Assembly: GCA_013299055.1 (NCBI GenBank)
Contig: JAAFKB010000015.1
Location: 1 to 52,754, forward strand
DNA length: 52,754 nt
Reading direction: 5' to 3'
Origin: Sphaerotilus sp.
GTDB taxonomy: Bacteria > Pseudomonadota > Gammaproteobacteria > Burkholderiales > Burkholderiaceae_C
Below are positions 46,172-52,754 of this stretch, piece by piece. The notes under the pieces are model-generated. The model was given only the letters and a program-made list of their open reading frames with translations. It was not told the origin of the DNA and searched no databases. Within the stretch, counting starts at the first letter, position 1. The number at the start of each line of letters is the position of its first letter. The position numbers and the translations under genes are program-made.

Positions 46172-48040
46172 ATGAATAAGGCAGCATCCCCCCTCGTCAT
46201 CGGCCTGATCGCCATGGCCTGTCAAGTTGCGCTGGCACAGTCGGCGGATCCGCTCAAGGACACGGTACAGCGCGCGATCTCCACCAACCCTGAAGTCACG
46301 GCCAAGCTCAACGCCTTCCGCGCGGCCGTGGATGAAGTCGATGTGGCCCGTGGCGCCTATTACCCGCGGGTGGATCTGACAGCCGACGCCAATCGCACGC
46401 GGGACCGCATCGGCGCGACCAGCCAGAGCCTGAACAGCGCGGGTGTCGCGCTGTCGGCCACCCAGCTGCTCTGGGATGGCTTCGCGACCATGAACCAGGT
46501 GGACCGCCTCGGACACGCCCGGCTGGTGCGCTACTTCGAGTTCATCGAAGCCAGCGAGCAGGTGGCACAGGAAGGGGTGCGGGCGTATGCGGACGTGCTG
46601 CGTGCCCGGCGTCTGGTGAAACTGGCCGAAGACAACTATGTCCAGCACCGGCACGTGACCGACCAGAGCAATTCCCGTGTACGTGCCGGTGTCGGCCGGG
46701 GCGTGGACCTGGAGCAGGCGGGCGCACGCCTGGCCTTGGCCGAGTCGAACCTGGCGACGGAGACATCCAACCTGCATGACGTGACGGAACGCTACCGCCG
46801 CATCGTCGGCAACCTGCCACCGGTTGACCTGCCCATGGCCGGCGGACTCGACAAGGGCTTGCCCACGACGGCCGGCACCTTGCTGGAGCAGACCTCCAGA
46901 CGCAGTGCATCAGTCGCTGCAGCGGTCGAGAACCTGCGTGCAGCCCAGTCCCAGTCGCGCGAGCGCGAAGGCAACCTGTACCAACCACGTGTCGAAGCCC
47001 GCGTGCGGGCGGCTGCCGGAACCAATCTGGATGGCGTGCCAGACCAGCGGCGCGACACGACAGCAGGCCTCGCGCTGAACTGGAACCTGTACAACGGCGG
47101 TTCCGACAAGGCCCGCGTGCGCCAGGCCGCGAATTTGCTCAGCCAGGCCGCGGACCAGCGCGACAAGGCCTGCCGCGACGCACGGCAGACCGCTGCCATT
47201 GCCTTCCACGACATCCAGAAGCTCACGGAGCAGCTCAGCTACCTCGACCGACACGTGCTGGCCAGCGAAAAGGTCCGGGATGCGTACCGCCAGCAGTTCG
47301 ACATCGGCCAGCGAACGCTGCTGGATCTGCTGAACTCGGAAAATGAACTCTACGGCGCACGGCGTGCCTACACGAATGCCGAGCTGGATCTGGTGATCGC
47401 CAAGGCACGCACCCATGCGGCTGCCAGCAGCCTGGTCGCCGTACTCGGCCTGACCCGCGCCGGCGGCACCGAAAGCGAGGCAGCAGAAGGCCGCTACTGG
47501 CAGGCCGGGGAGGATGCGGCCGCACGCTGCCCGGTCAGCGCCACCGATCTGGCACTGACGCCAAAGGCGGAACTCGATGCGCGCGCACGCCAGCAGGCGG
47601 CCACGTCACTGCCGGTCGGTGCAGCGGCGGCCCCTTCGGTGAGCGCGCTGCCTGCACAGCGCGCCGCAGCCGTGACCCCAATGGCTGCCAGTGGTGATGC
47701 CGGCATGAGCACACCGGTTTCTCAGCGCCTGCTGGACTGGGCCGGTGCGTGGACCGCCAAGGATGTGACGCGCTACCTGAGTTTCTATGATCCCAAGTTT
47801 CAGCCCGCCGGTGTGCCGCGCCAGGTCTGGTTTGCCAATCGAACCAAGCTGCTCAAGAAAGAGGGCGCTGTCGAGCTGAAGATCGCGAACGTGCAGCGTA
47901 AGACGGTCTCGGCAGACACGGTCGAAACCCGCTTCGAGCAGCACTACGCATCCAAGGATTTCAGTGACAAGTCGCAGAAGACACTGACTTGGAAGCGCCG
48001 AGGTACTGACTGGTATATCGTCAAGGAAACCAGCCGCTGA
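46172..48040 (+). CDS. lapE: TolC-family outer membrane pore, LapE-like, with extra C-terminal domain
   Basis: A 622-residue secretion pore. Signal peptide ending VALAQS, then TolC repeats (about 30-450): AISTNPEVTAKLNAFRAA, GAYYPRVDLTADAN, RVRAGVGRGVDLEQA and the second-repeat FDIGQRTLLDLLNSENELY. An alanine-rich linker (about 450-510) leads to a C-terminal domain (about 512-622; LLDWAGAWTAKDVTRYLSFY ... WKRRGTDWYIVKE) that resembles NTF2/SnoaL-like periplasmic domains and is absent from ordinary TolC. The start is 11 bases after an AAGGA site; an out-of-frame ATG lies 8 bases upstream. It completes the LapB-LapC export channel and is divergent from lapG. Confidence 0.93.
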   Translation: MNKAASPLVIGLIAMACQVALAQSADPLKDTVQRAISTNPEVTAKLNAFRAAVDEVDVARGAYYPRVDLTADANRTRDRIGATSQSLNSAGVALSATQLLWDGFATMNQVDRLGHARLVRYFEFIEASEQVAQEGVRAYADVLRARRLVKLAEDNYVQHRHVTDQSNSRVRAGVGRGVDLEQAGARLALAESNLATETSNLHDVTERYRRIVGNLPPVDLPMAGGLDKGLPTTAGTLLEQTSRRSASVAAAVENLRAAQSQSREREGNLYQPRVEARVRAAAGTNLDGVPDQRRDTTAGLALNWNLYNGGSDKARVRQAANLLSQAADQRDKACRDARQTAAIAFHDIQKLTEQLSYLDRHVLASEKVRDAYRQQFDIGQRTLLDLLNSENELYGARRAYTNAELDLVIAKARTHAAASSLVAVLGLTRAGGTESEAAEGRYWQAGEDAAARCPVSATDLALTPKAELDARARQQAATSLPVGAAAAPSVSALPAQRAAAVTPMAASGDAGMSTPVSQRLLDWAGAWTAKDVTRYLSFYDPKFQPAGVPRQVWFANRTKLLKKEGAVELKIANVQRKTVSADTVETRFEQHYASKDFSDKSQKTLTWKRRGTDWYIVKETSR

Positions 48041-48048
48041 CCATCAGG

Positions 48049-48081
48049 CTGCCACGCAGGGGAAACCCGTGAACGTGGCAG
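48049..48081 (+). other. structured hairpin after lapE
   Basis: CTGCCACG (48049-48056) pairs with CGTGGCAG (48074-48081), with an inner GGG-AAA-CCC helix. It begins 8 bases after the lapE stop and is followed by TCCGGACGCAAGAAAG, then the terminator. It may be a 3' stability element; a faint likeness to part of the c-di-GMP-I riboswitch is discussed in the findings. Confidence 0.45.
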
Positions 48082-48094
48082 GTCCGGACGCAAG

Positions 48095-48127
48095 AAAGGT
48101 GAAGCGCCATCACGCGCCTCACCTTTT
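48095..48127. terminator. bidirectional terminator between lapE and the GH16-like gene
   Basis: AAAGGTGAAGCGC (48095-48107) and GCGCCTCACCTTT (48114-48126), with one A/C mismatch, form the stem around CATCAC and are followed by T residues on the plus strand and a short T-run on the minus strand. It closes two convergent transcripts. Confidence 0.8.
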
Positions 48128-48149
48128 TTCTTGGTGCCGTGGGTTGTGC

Positions 48150-48974
48150 TTACTTTGCGGTCGGGCTCACCGGGCTTGCACGACGGCGACGCCAGGCCAG
48201 CAGCCCCACTCCCAGCGACAGCAGCGCCGCAGAGCCAGGCTCTGGCACGGGCGATATGGCGGCCTCATAGGCAATGCTGTCGAAATAGGCCCGTGTGGGG
48301 GTGTTGGCGTAGGCACCAAACAGGCCAGCCGTGGCAGGACTGGCCGCCCAGACATCGCCGACGATGTACCCTTCTGCTGCAGGCAGAGAGGCCCCCGTCA
48401 CATTGAAGACTTCGTTGCCATCGACATACCAGCGCAGGGCACCGGCGCTCCAGTCGAATGCGTAAGTGTGCAGGGACGATGCCGCATTGAAGCCGAGGTG
48501 CACGGTCTGGTACTGGGCGCCGACACCTTCCAGAAAGTAGCTCACCTGCATCCGCGTGGGATCCTGCCCCTGGATGTGCATGCCGATCAGGTCGGACGGA
48601 TCACCTGCCAGATCACCGGTGTATTTCATGAAATCCGTGACGACCCCGTCGCCTGTGGCTGCCTGCAGCACGGCGGTGTAGCGACCGAATCCGTAGGTAT
48701 CCTGACTGCGCAGTTGCCCGGAAGCTGACGGGCGGCTGGCGCATTGCTCGGGCGCGATGGCGCAGGGCTGCGTGTTCAGGCGCAGCTCCATCTGCCCTGC
48801 CGCGAAGGCAATGTGGTCCGCACGCCAGACATTGTTGACCGGCTCACCCGGATACACGTTGTCCGTGCGTACCCAGCGGGTGGTATCTTCGCTGGACATG
48901 CCATCGACAAACGACGCGCCACCAGCGTGAGCGAGGCCAGACACGCACAGCAGTGTCAGGGCGAGCAACTTCAT
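48150..48974 (-). CDS. PEP-CTERM protein with GH16 (beta-glucanase) fold, catalytic motif lost
   Basis: About 274 residues. Signal peptide MKLLALTLLCVSGLAHAG, then a GH16-type fold clearly related to bacterial lichenases: RADHIAFAAGQMELRLN, YGFGRYTAVLQAATGDGVV, HTYAFDWSAGALRWYVDGN. The catalytic DEIDIE position reads DLIGMH, so both glutamates and the middle aspartate are replaced. The C-terminus is a PEP-CTERM sorting tag (VPEPGSAALL, hydrophobic helix, RRRR), which directs export by an exosortase not found in the window. Polysaccharide binding without hydrolysis is the likely role (inference). An in-frame ATG at 48995 is an alternative start; neither has a ribosome site. Confidence 0.87.
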   Translation of the reverse strand: MKLLALTLLCVSGLAHAGGASFVDGMSSEDTTRWVRTDNVYPGEPVNNVWRADHIAFAAGQMELRLNTQPCAIAPEQCASRPSASGQLRSQDTYGFGRYTAVLQAATGDGVVTDFMKYTGDLAGDPSDLIGMHIQGQDPTRMQVSYFLEGVGAQYQTVHLGFNAASSLHTYAFDWSAGALRWYVDGNEVFNVTGASLPAAEGYIVGDVWAASPATAGLFGAYANTPTRAYFDSIAYEAAISPVPEPGSAALLSLGVGLLAWRRRRASPVSPTAK

Positions 48975-49027
48975 CGGGCAGGGATAAGCAGTCATGAGTG
49001 GGGTGCAATCTGGGTTAATTTGAACAA

Positions 49028-49053
49028 TCCAGAAAATCTGGACTGTCCTGACA
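49028..49053. promoter_or_regulatory. paired palindromes upstream of the PEP-CTERM gene
   Basis: TCCAGA-AAA-TCTGGA (49028-49042) is a perfect inverted repeat, followed immediately by TGTC-CT-GACA (49044-49053). They lie 54-79 bases before the chosen start of the minus-strand GH16-like gene, the usual place for operators. No regulator can be named. Confidence 0.5.
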
Positions 49054-49106
49054 CCCCGAGCCTAGGCACTGCCCGCGTTCGACACACCCCCTCAAACAGG
49101 GACTAC

Positions 49107-49159
49107 GGCACGGTTGACGTGCCATGCAATGGCTTGATGTGAAAAATTCACATCAAGCC
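49107..49159. other. two adjacent hairpins between infA and the PEP-CTERM gene
   Basis: GGCACG-GTTGA-CGTGCC (49107-49123) is followed by a strong 13-pair hairpin, GGCTTGATGTGAA (49131-49143) and TTCACATCAAGCC (49147-49159). The larger one ends 8 bases after the infA stop (minus strand) and probably acts as its terminator or 3' stabiliser, although no T-run follows. Confidence 0.55.
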
Positions 49160-49167
49160 TCCCTGCC

Positions 49168-49431
49168 TCAACGACGCGCACCACCACCCGATGTCGGCGC
49201 AGGTCCGCGACGCTCGATGTGGCGGAAGGTGATGCGGCCCTTGGTCATGTCATAGGGCGACAGCTCCAGGGAGACGGCATCCCCCGCGAGGATGCGGATG
49301 TGGTGCTTGCGCATCTTGCCGGAGGTGTAGGCAATCAGTTGATGGCCGTTCTCCAGGGTCACGCGAAAACGCGAGTCAGGGAGCACTTCAGTGACGCTGC
49401 CATTCATGGCGATCAGTTCTTCTTTGGCCAA
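49168..49431 (-). CDS. infA: translation initiation factor IF-1
   Basis: An 87-residue S1-fold (OB) protein that binds the ribosomal A site during initiation. IF-1 hallmarks are visible: [22 protein letters not shown] minus the edges, [15 protein letters not shown] and [15 protein letters not shown]-terminal extension ([15 protein letters not shown]) is longer than in E. coli IF-1 (72 residues). The start codon is TTG, justified by a strong AGGAGG site 6 bases upstream and the canonical MAKEE start. This is a lone gene away from ribosomal protein operons, so it may be a second copy. Confidence 0.95.
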   Translation of the reverse strand: MAKEELIAMNGSVTEVLPDSRFRVTLENGHQLIAYTSGKMRKHHIRILAGDAVSLELSPYDMTKGRITFRHIERRGPAPTSGGGARR

Positions 49432-49802
49432 ACGGGGCCTCCTGTGTCAGGGTGATGGTGGTGGAAATTCAAATCCATGGCGCGGGAACCGATCGCCGCC
49501 GTGCGGCGGTGAACAGGTGACCGGCTGCCTCGGTCGGGGTCCATGACCGGCGACCCGAACGCAGCCGACACGCCCCACGCATCCTGCACGGCACCCCGTG
49601 TTCGCAGGGCGTCGGCAAGCCTGGATGGATCGGCGCGTTGCTGATGGCCGAGCCAGCACCGGATGAGCAGATCGGGCGCTGGCGCGACACAAAAACAAAA
49701 CCGCTGCAGAGTCAGACCGACTCTGCAGCGCCAGCGTGCAGTTTACTCCGGCCAAGCACTCCTGACAAACGCACTGCCACGGCCCGCCACCGGACAACGG
49801 GC
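49432..49802. other. intergenic stretch without recognisable gene
   Basis: About 370 bases between infA and the next minus-strand gene. It holds the infA leader with its AGGAGG site at the left and a terminator at 49691-49730. The rest is GC-rich; open frames there show no protein-like pattern, signal or ribosome site, and I see no tRNA-like fold. The infA promoter must lie here. Confidence 0.6.
49691..49730 (-). terminator. terminator of the small minus-strand gene at 49.8-50.0 kb
   Basis: CGCTGCAGAGTC (49702-49713) and GACTCTGCAGCG (49719-49730) form a perfect 12-pair stem with a five-base loop. On the minus strand it is followed by GTTTTGTTTTTG. It ends transcription about 70 bases after the small hypothetical gene. 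Confidence 0.85.
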
Positions 49803-50048
49803 TCAACGCGGCCGAACGGACAGCTGCGCACAGACATTTCGGCCAGTCACAGTGAGACGGAGACTGCCGCCATGCCATTCCAGCCAGTTCAGCCCCACGT
49901 AGTGCTCGATGAGTGCCGCGTCGATCAGGTCTGCCCGCCGCCGACCCAGGAATTCGACCGTTGCCGGCAAGGCCGAACGCAGAACATCCATCCGTGTTGC
50001 CTGTGCCTGCCTGTCCGTCGAGATGGACGGATGCCGTGTACCGGTCAT
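49803..50048 (-). CDS. hypothetical protein, 81 residues
   Basis: Not recognised. The core ATVEFLGRRRADLIDAALIEHYVGLNWLEWHGG minus the edges and SLRLTVTGRNVCAQL could form two helices and a beta-hairpin, reminiscent of a small winged-helix unit, but this is only a pattern impression. A GGAGG site 7 bases before the ATG at 50048 and a strong terminator after the stop support it as a real gene; a longer frame from 50087 is less likely. Confidence 0.65.
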   Translation of the reverse strand: MTGTRHPSISTDRQAQATRMDVLRSALPATVEFLGRRRADLIDAALIEHYVGLNWLEWHGGSLRLTVTGRNVCAQLSVRPR

Positions 50049-50111
50049 GATGCCCTCCAGCCGTGCTGACACGATAGCACCGAACACGCAGGCCTTTCCT
50101 CCGCAGCGTCC

Positions 50112-50687
50112 CTATGGTGCGTCCAGGTACCGCTCGATCAACCCGAAGAATCGGTCGTAGAACACGCCAGCGGGAATGGTCTGGCTGGCCACCTTGACCA
50201 GCGAGTCGTCGCTGGACGATACCGGCAGCGACAGTGAGCCGATGGCGCTGACCCCCAGGCTGGCCGAGTTGGGATTCTTCTTCAGGGAATAGCGGTCCTG
50301 GACCGCGTTGACGAACGCGATCGTGGACGGGGGATCGGTTGCCATGGCGGACACCGACGTCACCTCCGGTACGCAGACGATGTGAAACTCGATCTGCACA
50401 TGGACTTCATGTTCGGGCTGGAAACTCTTGCGTCCATTCACGGCGTCTGGACGGGCCGACGTGATGACATACCCCTGGCTCAACAATGCACGACGCGCCG
50501 CTTCGCATGTGCCGCCGACACCGGCCGTGAAGACACGGGAAAAGGTCTCTGTCGTCGAAAATGCCTCGTCCAGGTAGACCCGGTTGGCCGAACGACTCGC
50601 GGAGCCTGTGCTGCCCGCACACCCCGCCAGCAGCAGCGCGACGGCCACCAGAGGCCAGGTCAGACAGCGACCGACACGGGCTGGCAC
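50112..50687 (-). CDS. DUF2242 lipoprotein
   Basis: A 191-residue predicted outer-envelope lipoprotein. A signal sequence ends in the lipobox LLAGC. YLDEAFSTTETFSRVF, TCEAARRALLSQGYVI and GRKSFQPEHEVHVQIEFHIVC match the DUF2242 family, whose function is unknown. The start is GTG, with GAGGG about 7 bases upstream. It follows the next minus-strand gene by 14 bases and probably shares its transcript. Confidence 0.85.
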   Translation of the reverse strand: MPARVGRCLTWPLVAVALLLAGCAGSTGSASRSANRVYLDEAFSTTETFSRVFTAGVGGTCEAARRALLSQGYVITSARPDAVNGRKSFQPEHEVHVQIEFHIVCVPEVTSVSAMATDPPSTIAFVNAVQDRYSLKKNPNSASLGVSAIGSLSLPVSSSDDSLVKVASQTIPAGVFYDRFFGLIERYLDAP

Positions 50688-50701
50688 CGGGCGCCCTCAG
50701 C

Positions 50702-51073
50702 TCAGCGGCTGGTCCGGCGCCCTCCGGCCCGGACCTTGGCCGTCGGCTTGTCGACCACAGCAGACTCGGGCGCTGCCGTGAACAGCTTGGCCGCACGGCT
50801 CTTGATCTCGAGCAGTTCGCTCGGCGTGACCGAGTAGCGGGCGGCCATCACATCGACCGTGATGCTGAACTCGACCTCCTTGCGGCCGTTGCTCAGCAGT
50901 CCGCAGGTGAACTCGTACTCCTCGTCGTGGGCCGGGAAACCGTCGGTGGCCAGGTCATGGTCCTCGTAGCGGACATGGCCAATCTCCCCGCTGGCCATGT
51001 CCAGCAGGCCGCTGGACTTGATCACGGTATCGGACAACTCGTCGATGATGACGATGGGCAGTTTCAGGTCCAT
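50702..51073 (-). CDS. hypothetical protein, 123 residues
   Basis: Not recognised. A soluble protein starting MDLKLPIVIIDELSDTVI, with a beta-rich middle (EEYEFTCGLLSNGRKEVEFSITVDV minus the edges) and a C-terminal helix and basic tail (KVRAGGRRTSR). The start was chosen at the first Met of the orderly part; the frame is open to 51151 but that stretch is not protein-like. No clear ribosome site. It is upstream of and close to the DUF2242 gene and divergent from the glycine riboswitch and gcvT. Confidence 0.68.
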   Translation of the reverse strand: MDLKLPIVIIDELSDTVIKSSGLLDMASGEIGHVRYEDHDLATDGFPAHDEEYEFTCGLLSNGRKEVEFSITVDVMAARYSVTPSELLEIKSRAAKLFTAAPESAVVDKPTAKVRAGGRRTSR

Positions 51074-51173
51074 GGATTCAGCAAGCGTTGGGAGGCGCCA
51101 GATGATGCCACAGCGCCGCGCGACCGGCTGTGCTGCACCCCACGCCGCCAACTGCGGTTAAACTGCACGCAGC

Positions 51174-51410
51174 CAGGAGAGAGCCGCGCCCAGAGCCGGC
51201 CGCCGAAGGCGCAGAGACCCTCTTGAAACGGGGTTTCGAACGCTCAGGCAAAAGGACTGGCAAACGCCCCCGCAAGGGGCGTCACCTCACTGGAGAGAGG
51301 CCGCGCGGCACTGGAGTCCATCCACACCGATCGCGGTCCACCGAAGGGGCAAGCGCGGCCCGGCCCACACCGGCACCGCGTCAATCTCTCAGGTAAAGCG
51401 GACAGCGAGG
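51174..51410 (+). ncRNA. tandem glycine riboswitch upstream of gcvT
   Basis: Two glycine aptamers in series. Aptamer I spans about 51174-51262: GGAGAGAG start, the GCCGAAGGCGCAGAG core and CTCAGGCAAAAGGACTGG. Aptamer II spans about 51289-51408: TGGAGAGAGG, CCGAAGGGGCAAGC and CTCTCAGGTAAAGCGGACAG. A linker hairpin ACGCCCC-CGCAA-GGGGCGT sits between them. This is the classical control element of glycine cleavage genes; glycine binding is expected to turn on gcvT and gcvH. It also accounts for most of the 400-base gap before gcvT. Confidence 0.93.
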
Positions 51411-51473
51411 GCACCACCACCGATACCGGTGGACCGATCCGTTCAAGATCCGTTGCCTTCGAGAAGCCTGTCC

Positions 51474-52604
51474 ATGTCCGCCGACTCCTCCGCCACCCCG
51501 CTGCTGCAGACCCCGCTGCACGCCCTCCATGTCGAACTCGGCGCCCGCATGGTGCCCTTCGCCGGCTACGCGATGCCGGTGCAGTACCCCGCCGGGATCA
51601 TGGCCGAGCACCGCCAGTGCCGCGATGCGGCCGCGCTGTTCGACGTGTCGCACATGGGCCAGTTGCGCCTCGTCGGGCCGGACGCCGCCGCCGCGCTGGA
51701 GTCGCTGGTGCCGCAGGACATCCAGGATCTGCCGGTCGGCAAGCAGCGTTACGCCTTCTTCACGAACGACACGGGCGGCCTGCTCGACGACCTGATGGTC
51801 ACGCGCCGGGCAGACGACCTCTTCCTCATCGTCAATGCAGGCTGCAAGGACGCGGACACGCGCCACCTCGTCGAGCGCATCGGCGGGCGCTGCGAGGTGA
51901 TCCCGATGCCGGACCACGCGCTGCTGGCCCTGCAGGGTCCGAAGGCGGCCGAGGCGCTGGCGCGGCTGAACGCAGGTATCGCCGCGCTGACCTTCATGTC
52001 CGGTGGCATGTTCACGCTGGCCGGCGCCGAGTGCTTCATCACCCGCTCGGGCTACACGGGCGAGGACGGCTTCGAGATTTCCGTGCCGGCAGCGCAGGCC
52101 GAGACGCTGGCCCGCGCCCTGCTCGCACTGCCCGAGGCGGCCCCGGCCGGTCTGGGCGCCCGCGACACGCTGCGCCTCGAAGCGGGCCTGTGCCTCTACG
52201 GCCACGACATCGACACCGCGACCACTCCGGTGGAAGCCGGCCTGATCTGGGCGATCCAGAAGGTGCGCCGCCCCGGCGGTGCGCGGGCGGGCGGTTATCC
52301 CGGCGATGCCACGATTGGCACGCAGCTCACCCAAGGCGCCACCACCAAGCGCATCGGCCTGACCGGGCTGGAGCGCACGCCCGTCCGCGAAGGCGCCCCC
52401 CTCGTCGATGCCGATGGCCAGCCCGTCGGCCGCGTCACCAGCGGCACCGTCGGCCCCACCGTCGGCCAGCCGATCGCCATGGGCTACGTCGCCGCCACGC
52501 ACGCCGCGGTCGGCACCGCCCTGTTCGCCGAGGTGCGCGGCAAGCGCGTGCCGATGACCGTGGCGTCGATGCCCTTCGCGCCTCACCGATACTTCCGCGG
52601 CTGA
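51474..52604 (+). CDS. gcvT: glycine cleavage system T protein (aminomethyltransferase)
   Basis: A 376-residue tetrahydrofolate-dependent enzyme that releases ammonia and passes a methylene group from the H-protein-bound intermediate to folate. Typical parts are LHALHVELGARMVPFAGYAMPVQY minus the edges, FDVSHMGQLRL, FTNDTGGLLDDLMV, SGYTGEDGFEISVP and GLGARDTLRLEAGLCLYGHD minus the ends. The ATG after the riboswitch was preferred to a GTG/ATG extension at 51429 because MSADSSATP gives the usual length. gcvH follows 75 bases later. Confidence 0.95.
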   Translation: MSADSSATPLLQTPLHALHVELGARMVPFAGYAMPVQYPAGIMAEHRQCRDAAALFDVSHMGQLRLVGPDAAAALESLVPQDIQDLPVGKQRYAFFTNDTGGLLDDLMVTRRADDLFLIVNAGCKDADTRHLVERIGGRCEVIPMPDHALLALQGPKAAEALARLNAGIAALTFMSGGMFTLAGAECFITRSGYTGEDGFEISVPAAQAETLARALLALPEAAPAGLGARDTLRLEAGLCLYGHDIDTATTPVEAGLIWAIQKVRRPGGARAGGYPGDATIGTQLTQGATTKRIGLTGLERTPVREGAPLVDADGQPVGRVTSGTVGPTVGQPIAMGYVAATHAAVGTALFAEVRGKRVPMTVASMPFAPHRYFRG

Positions 52605-52679
52605 TCGGGCTGATCACACCGATCGCACCGCACCGCAACGCAACGCACCACCCATCCCCTTTTTCGCTGGAGCTTTCCC

Positions 52680-52754
52680 ATGTCCCTGAAGTTCACCGCC
52701 GACCACGAATGGATCAACGCCACCGACACCGCCGCAGCCGTGGTAGGCATCACG
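52680..52754 (+). CDS. gcvH: glycine cleavage system H protein, 5' end only
   Basis: The first 25 codons (MSLKFTADHEWINATDTAA...) are present before the window ends. TADHEW is the conserved H-protein start. A GGAG ribosome site lies 8 bases before the ATG. The lipoyl-lysine region is outside the window. It is second in the glycine cleavage operon, and gcvP presumably follows. Confidence 0.9.
   Translation, partial: MSLKFTADHEWINATDTAAAVVGIT

Noticed and set aside
49469..49690. Small minus-strand frame between infA and the 49.8 kb gene
   Set aside because: It is rich in Arg/Cys/Pro with no fold pattern and no ribosome site, and it lies downstream of a strong terminator for the only upstream gene.

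Overview
The window is GC-rich (roughly 65-70 % by eye) DNA from a betaproteobacterium, most likely a Burkholderiales member near Sphaerotilus/Leptothrix. That placement is inferred from the polyhydroxybutyrate cluster order phaC-phaA-phaB, a PEP-CTERM protein, a Lap-type adhesin system and the overall gene complement; no 16S gene is present. Nearly all sequence is coding. I saw no insertion sequence, CRISPR array, rRNA or tRNA.

Layout. 1-3.4 kb: minus-strand thrS (running off the left edge) and aceA (isocitrate lyase). 3.6-8.7 kb: plus-strand genes for a guanidino-hydrolase, a TSUP permease, a secreted lysyl-oxidase-like protein, a HEAT-like membrane protein and two small DUF proteins, ending against a convergent PAS/GGDEF-like/EAL gene (8.7-10.5 kb). 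10.6-24.2 kb: an acetyltransferase, then a polyamine and omega-amino acid block (omega-aminotransferase, PuuD, PuuA, SpuC, PuuC, PotFGHI, an EamA permease). A VOC protein and a HepT/MntA-like pair sit inside it. 24.2-26.6 kb: asparaginase divergent from lexA, whose leader carries two SOS-box-like sites, then a hypothetical gene. 26.6-30.4 kb: phaC-phaA-phaB. 30.5-32.7 kb: small membrane protein, PgeF, MaiA and a NUDIX hydrolase. 32.8-48.0 kb: a complete Lap biofilm locus, with ABC exporter (LapB), membrane fusion protein (LapC), a 2184-residue adhesin (LapA), c-di-GMP receptor (LapD), periplasmic protease (LapG) and TolC-family outer-membrane pore (LapE). 48.1-51.1 kb: a PEP-CTERM GH16-fold protein, infA and three small or uncharacterised genes. 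51.2 kb to the right edge: a tandem glycine riboswitch, gcvT and the start of gcvH.

How the genes work together. The polyamine block could import putrescine (PotFGHI), glutamylate it (PuuA), oxidise the aldehyde (PuuC), hydrolyse gamma-glutamyl-GABA (PuuD) and transaminate amines (SpuC, omega-aminotransferase). The flavin oxidase PuuB is not in the window. The Lap locus carries every component needed for type I secretion of a cell-surface adhesin and its c-di-GMP-controlled release.

Most interesting points: a bacterial lysyl oxidase that keeps the copper-binding histidines and both residues that form the LTQ cofactor in animals; a HepT/MntA-like module translationally coupled into a catabolic operon; a LapA with a noncanonical dialanine site and a low-GC von Willebrand A module; a LapE with an extra C-terminal domain; and a PEP-CTERM GH16 protein that has lost all three catalytic residues.
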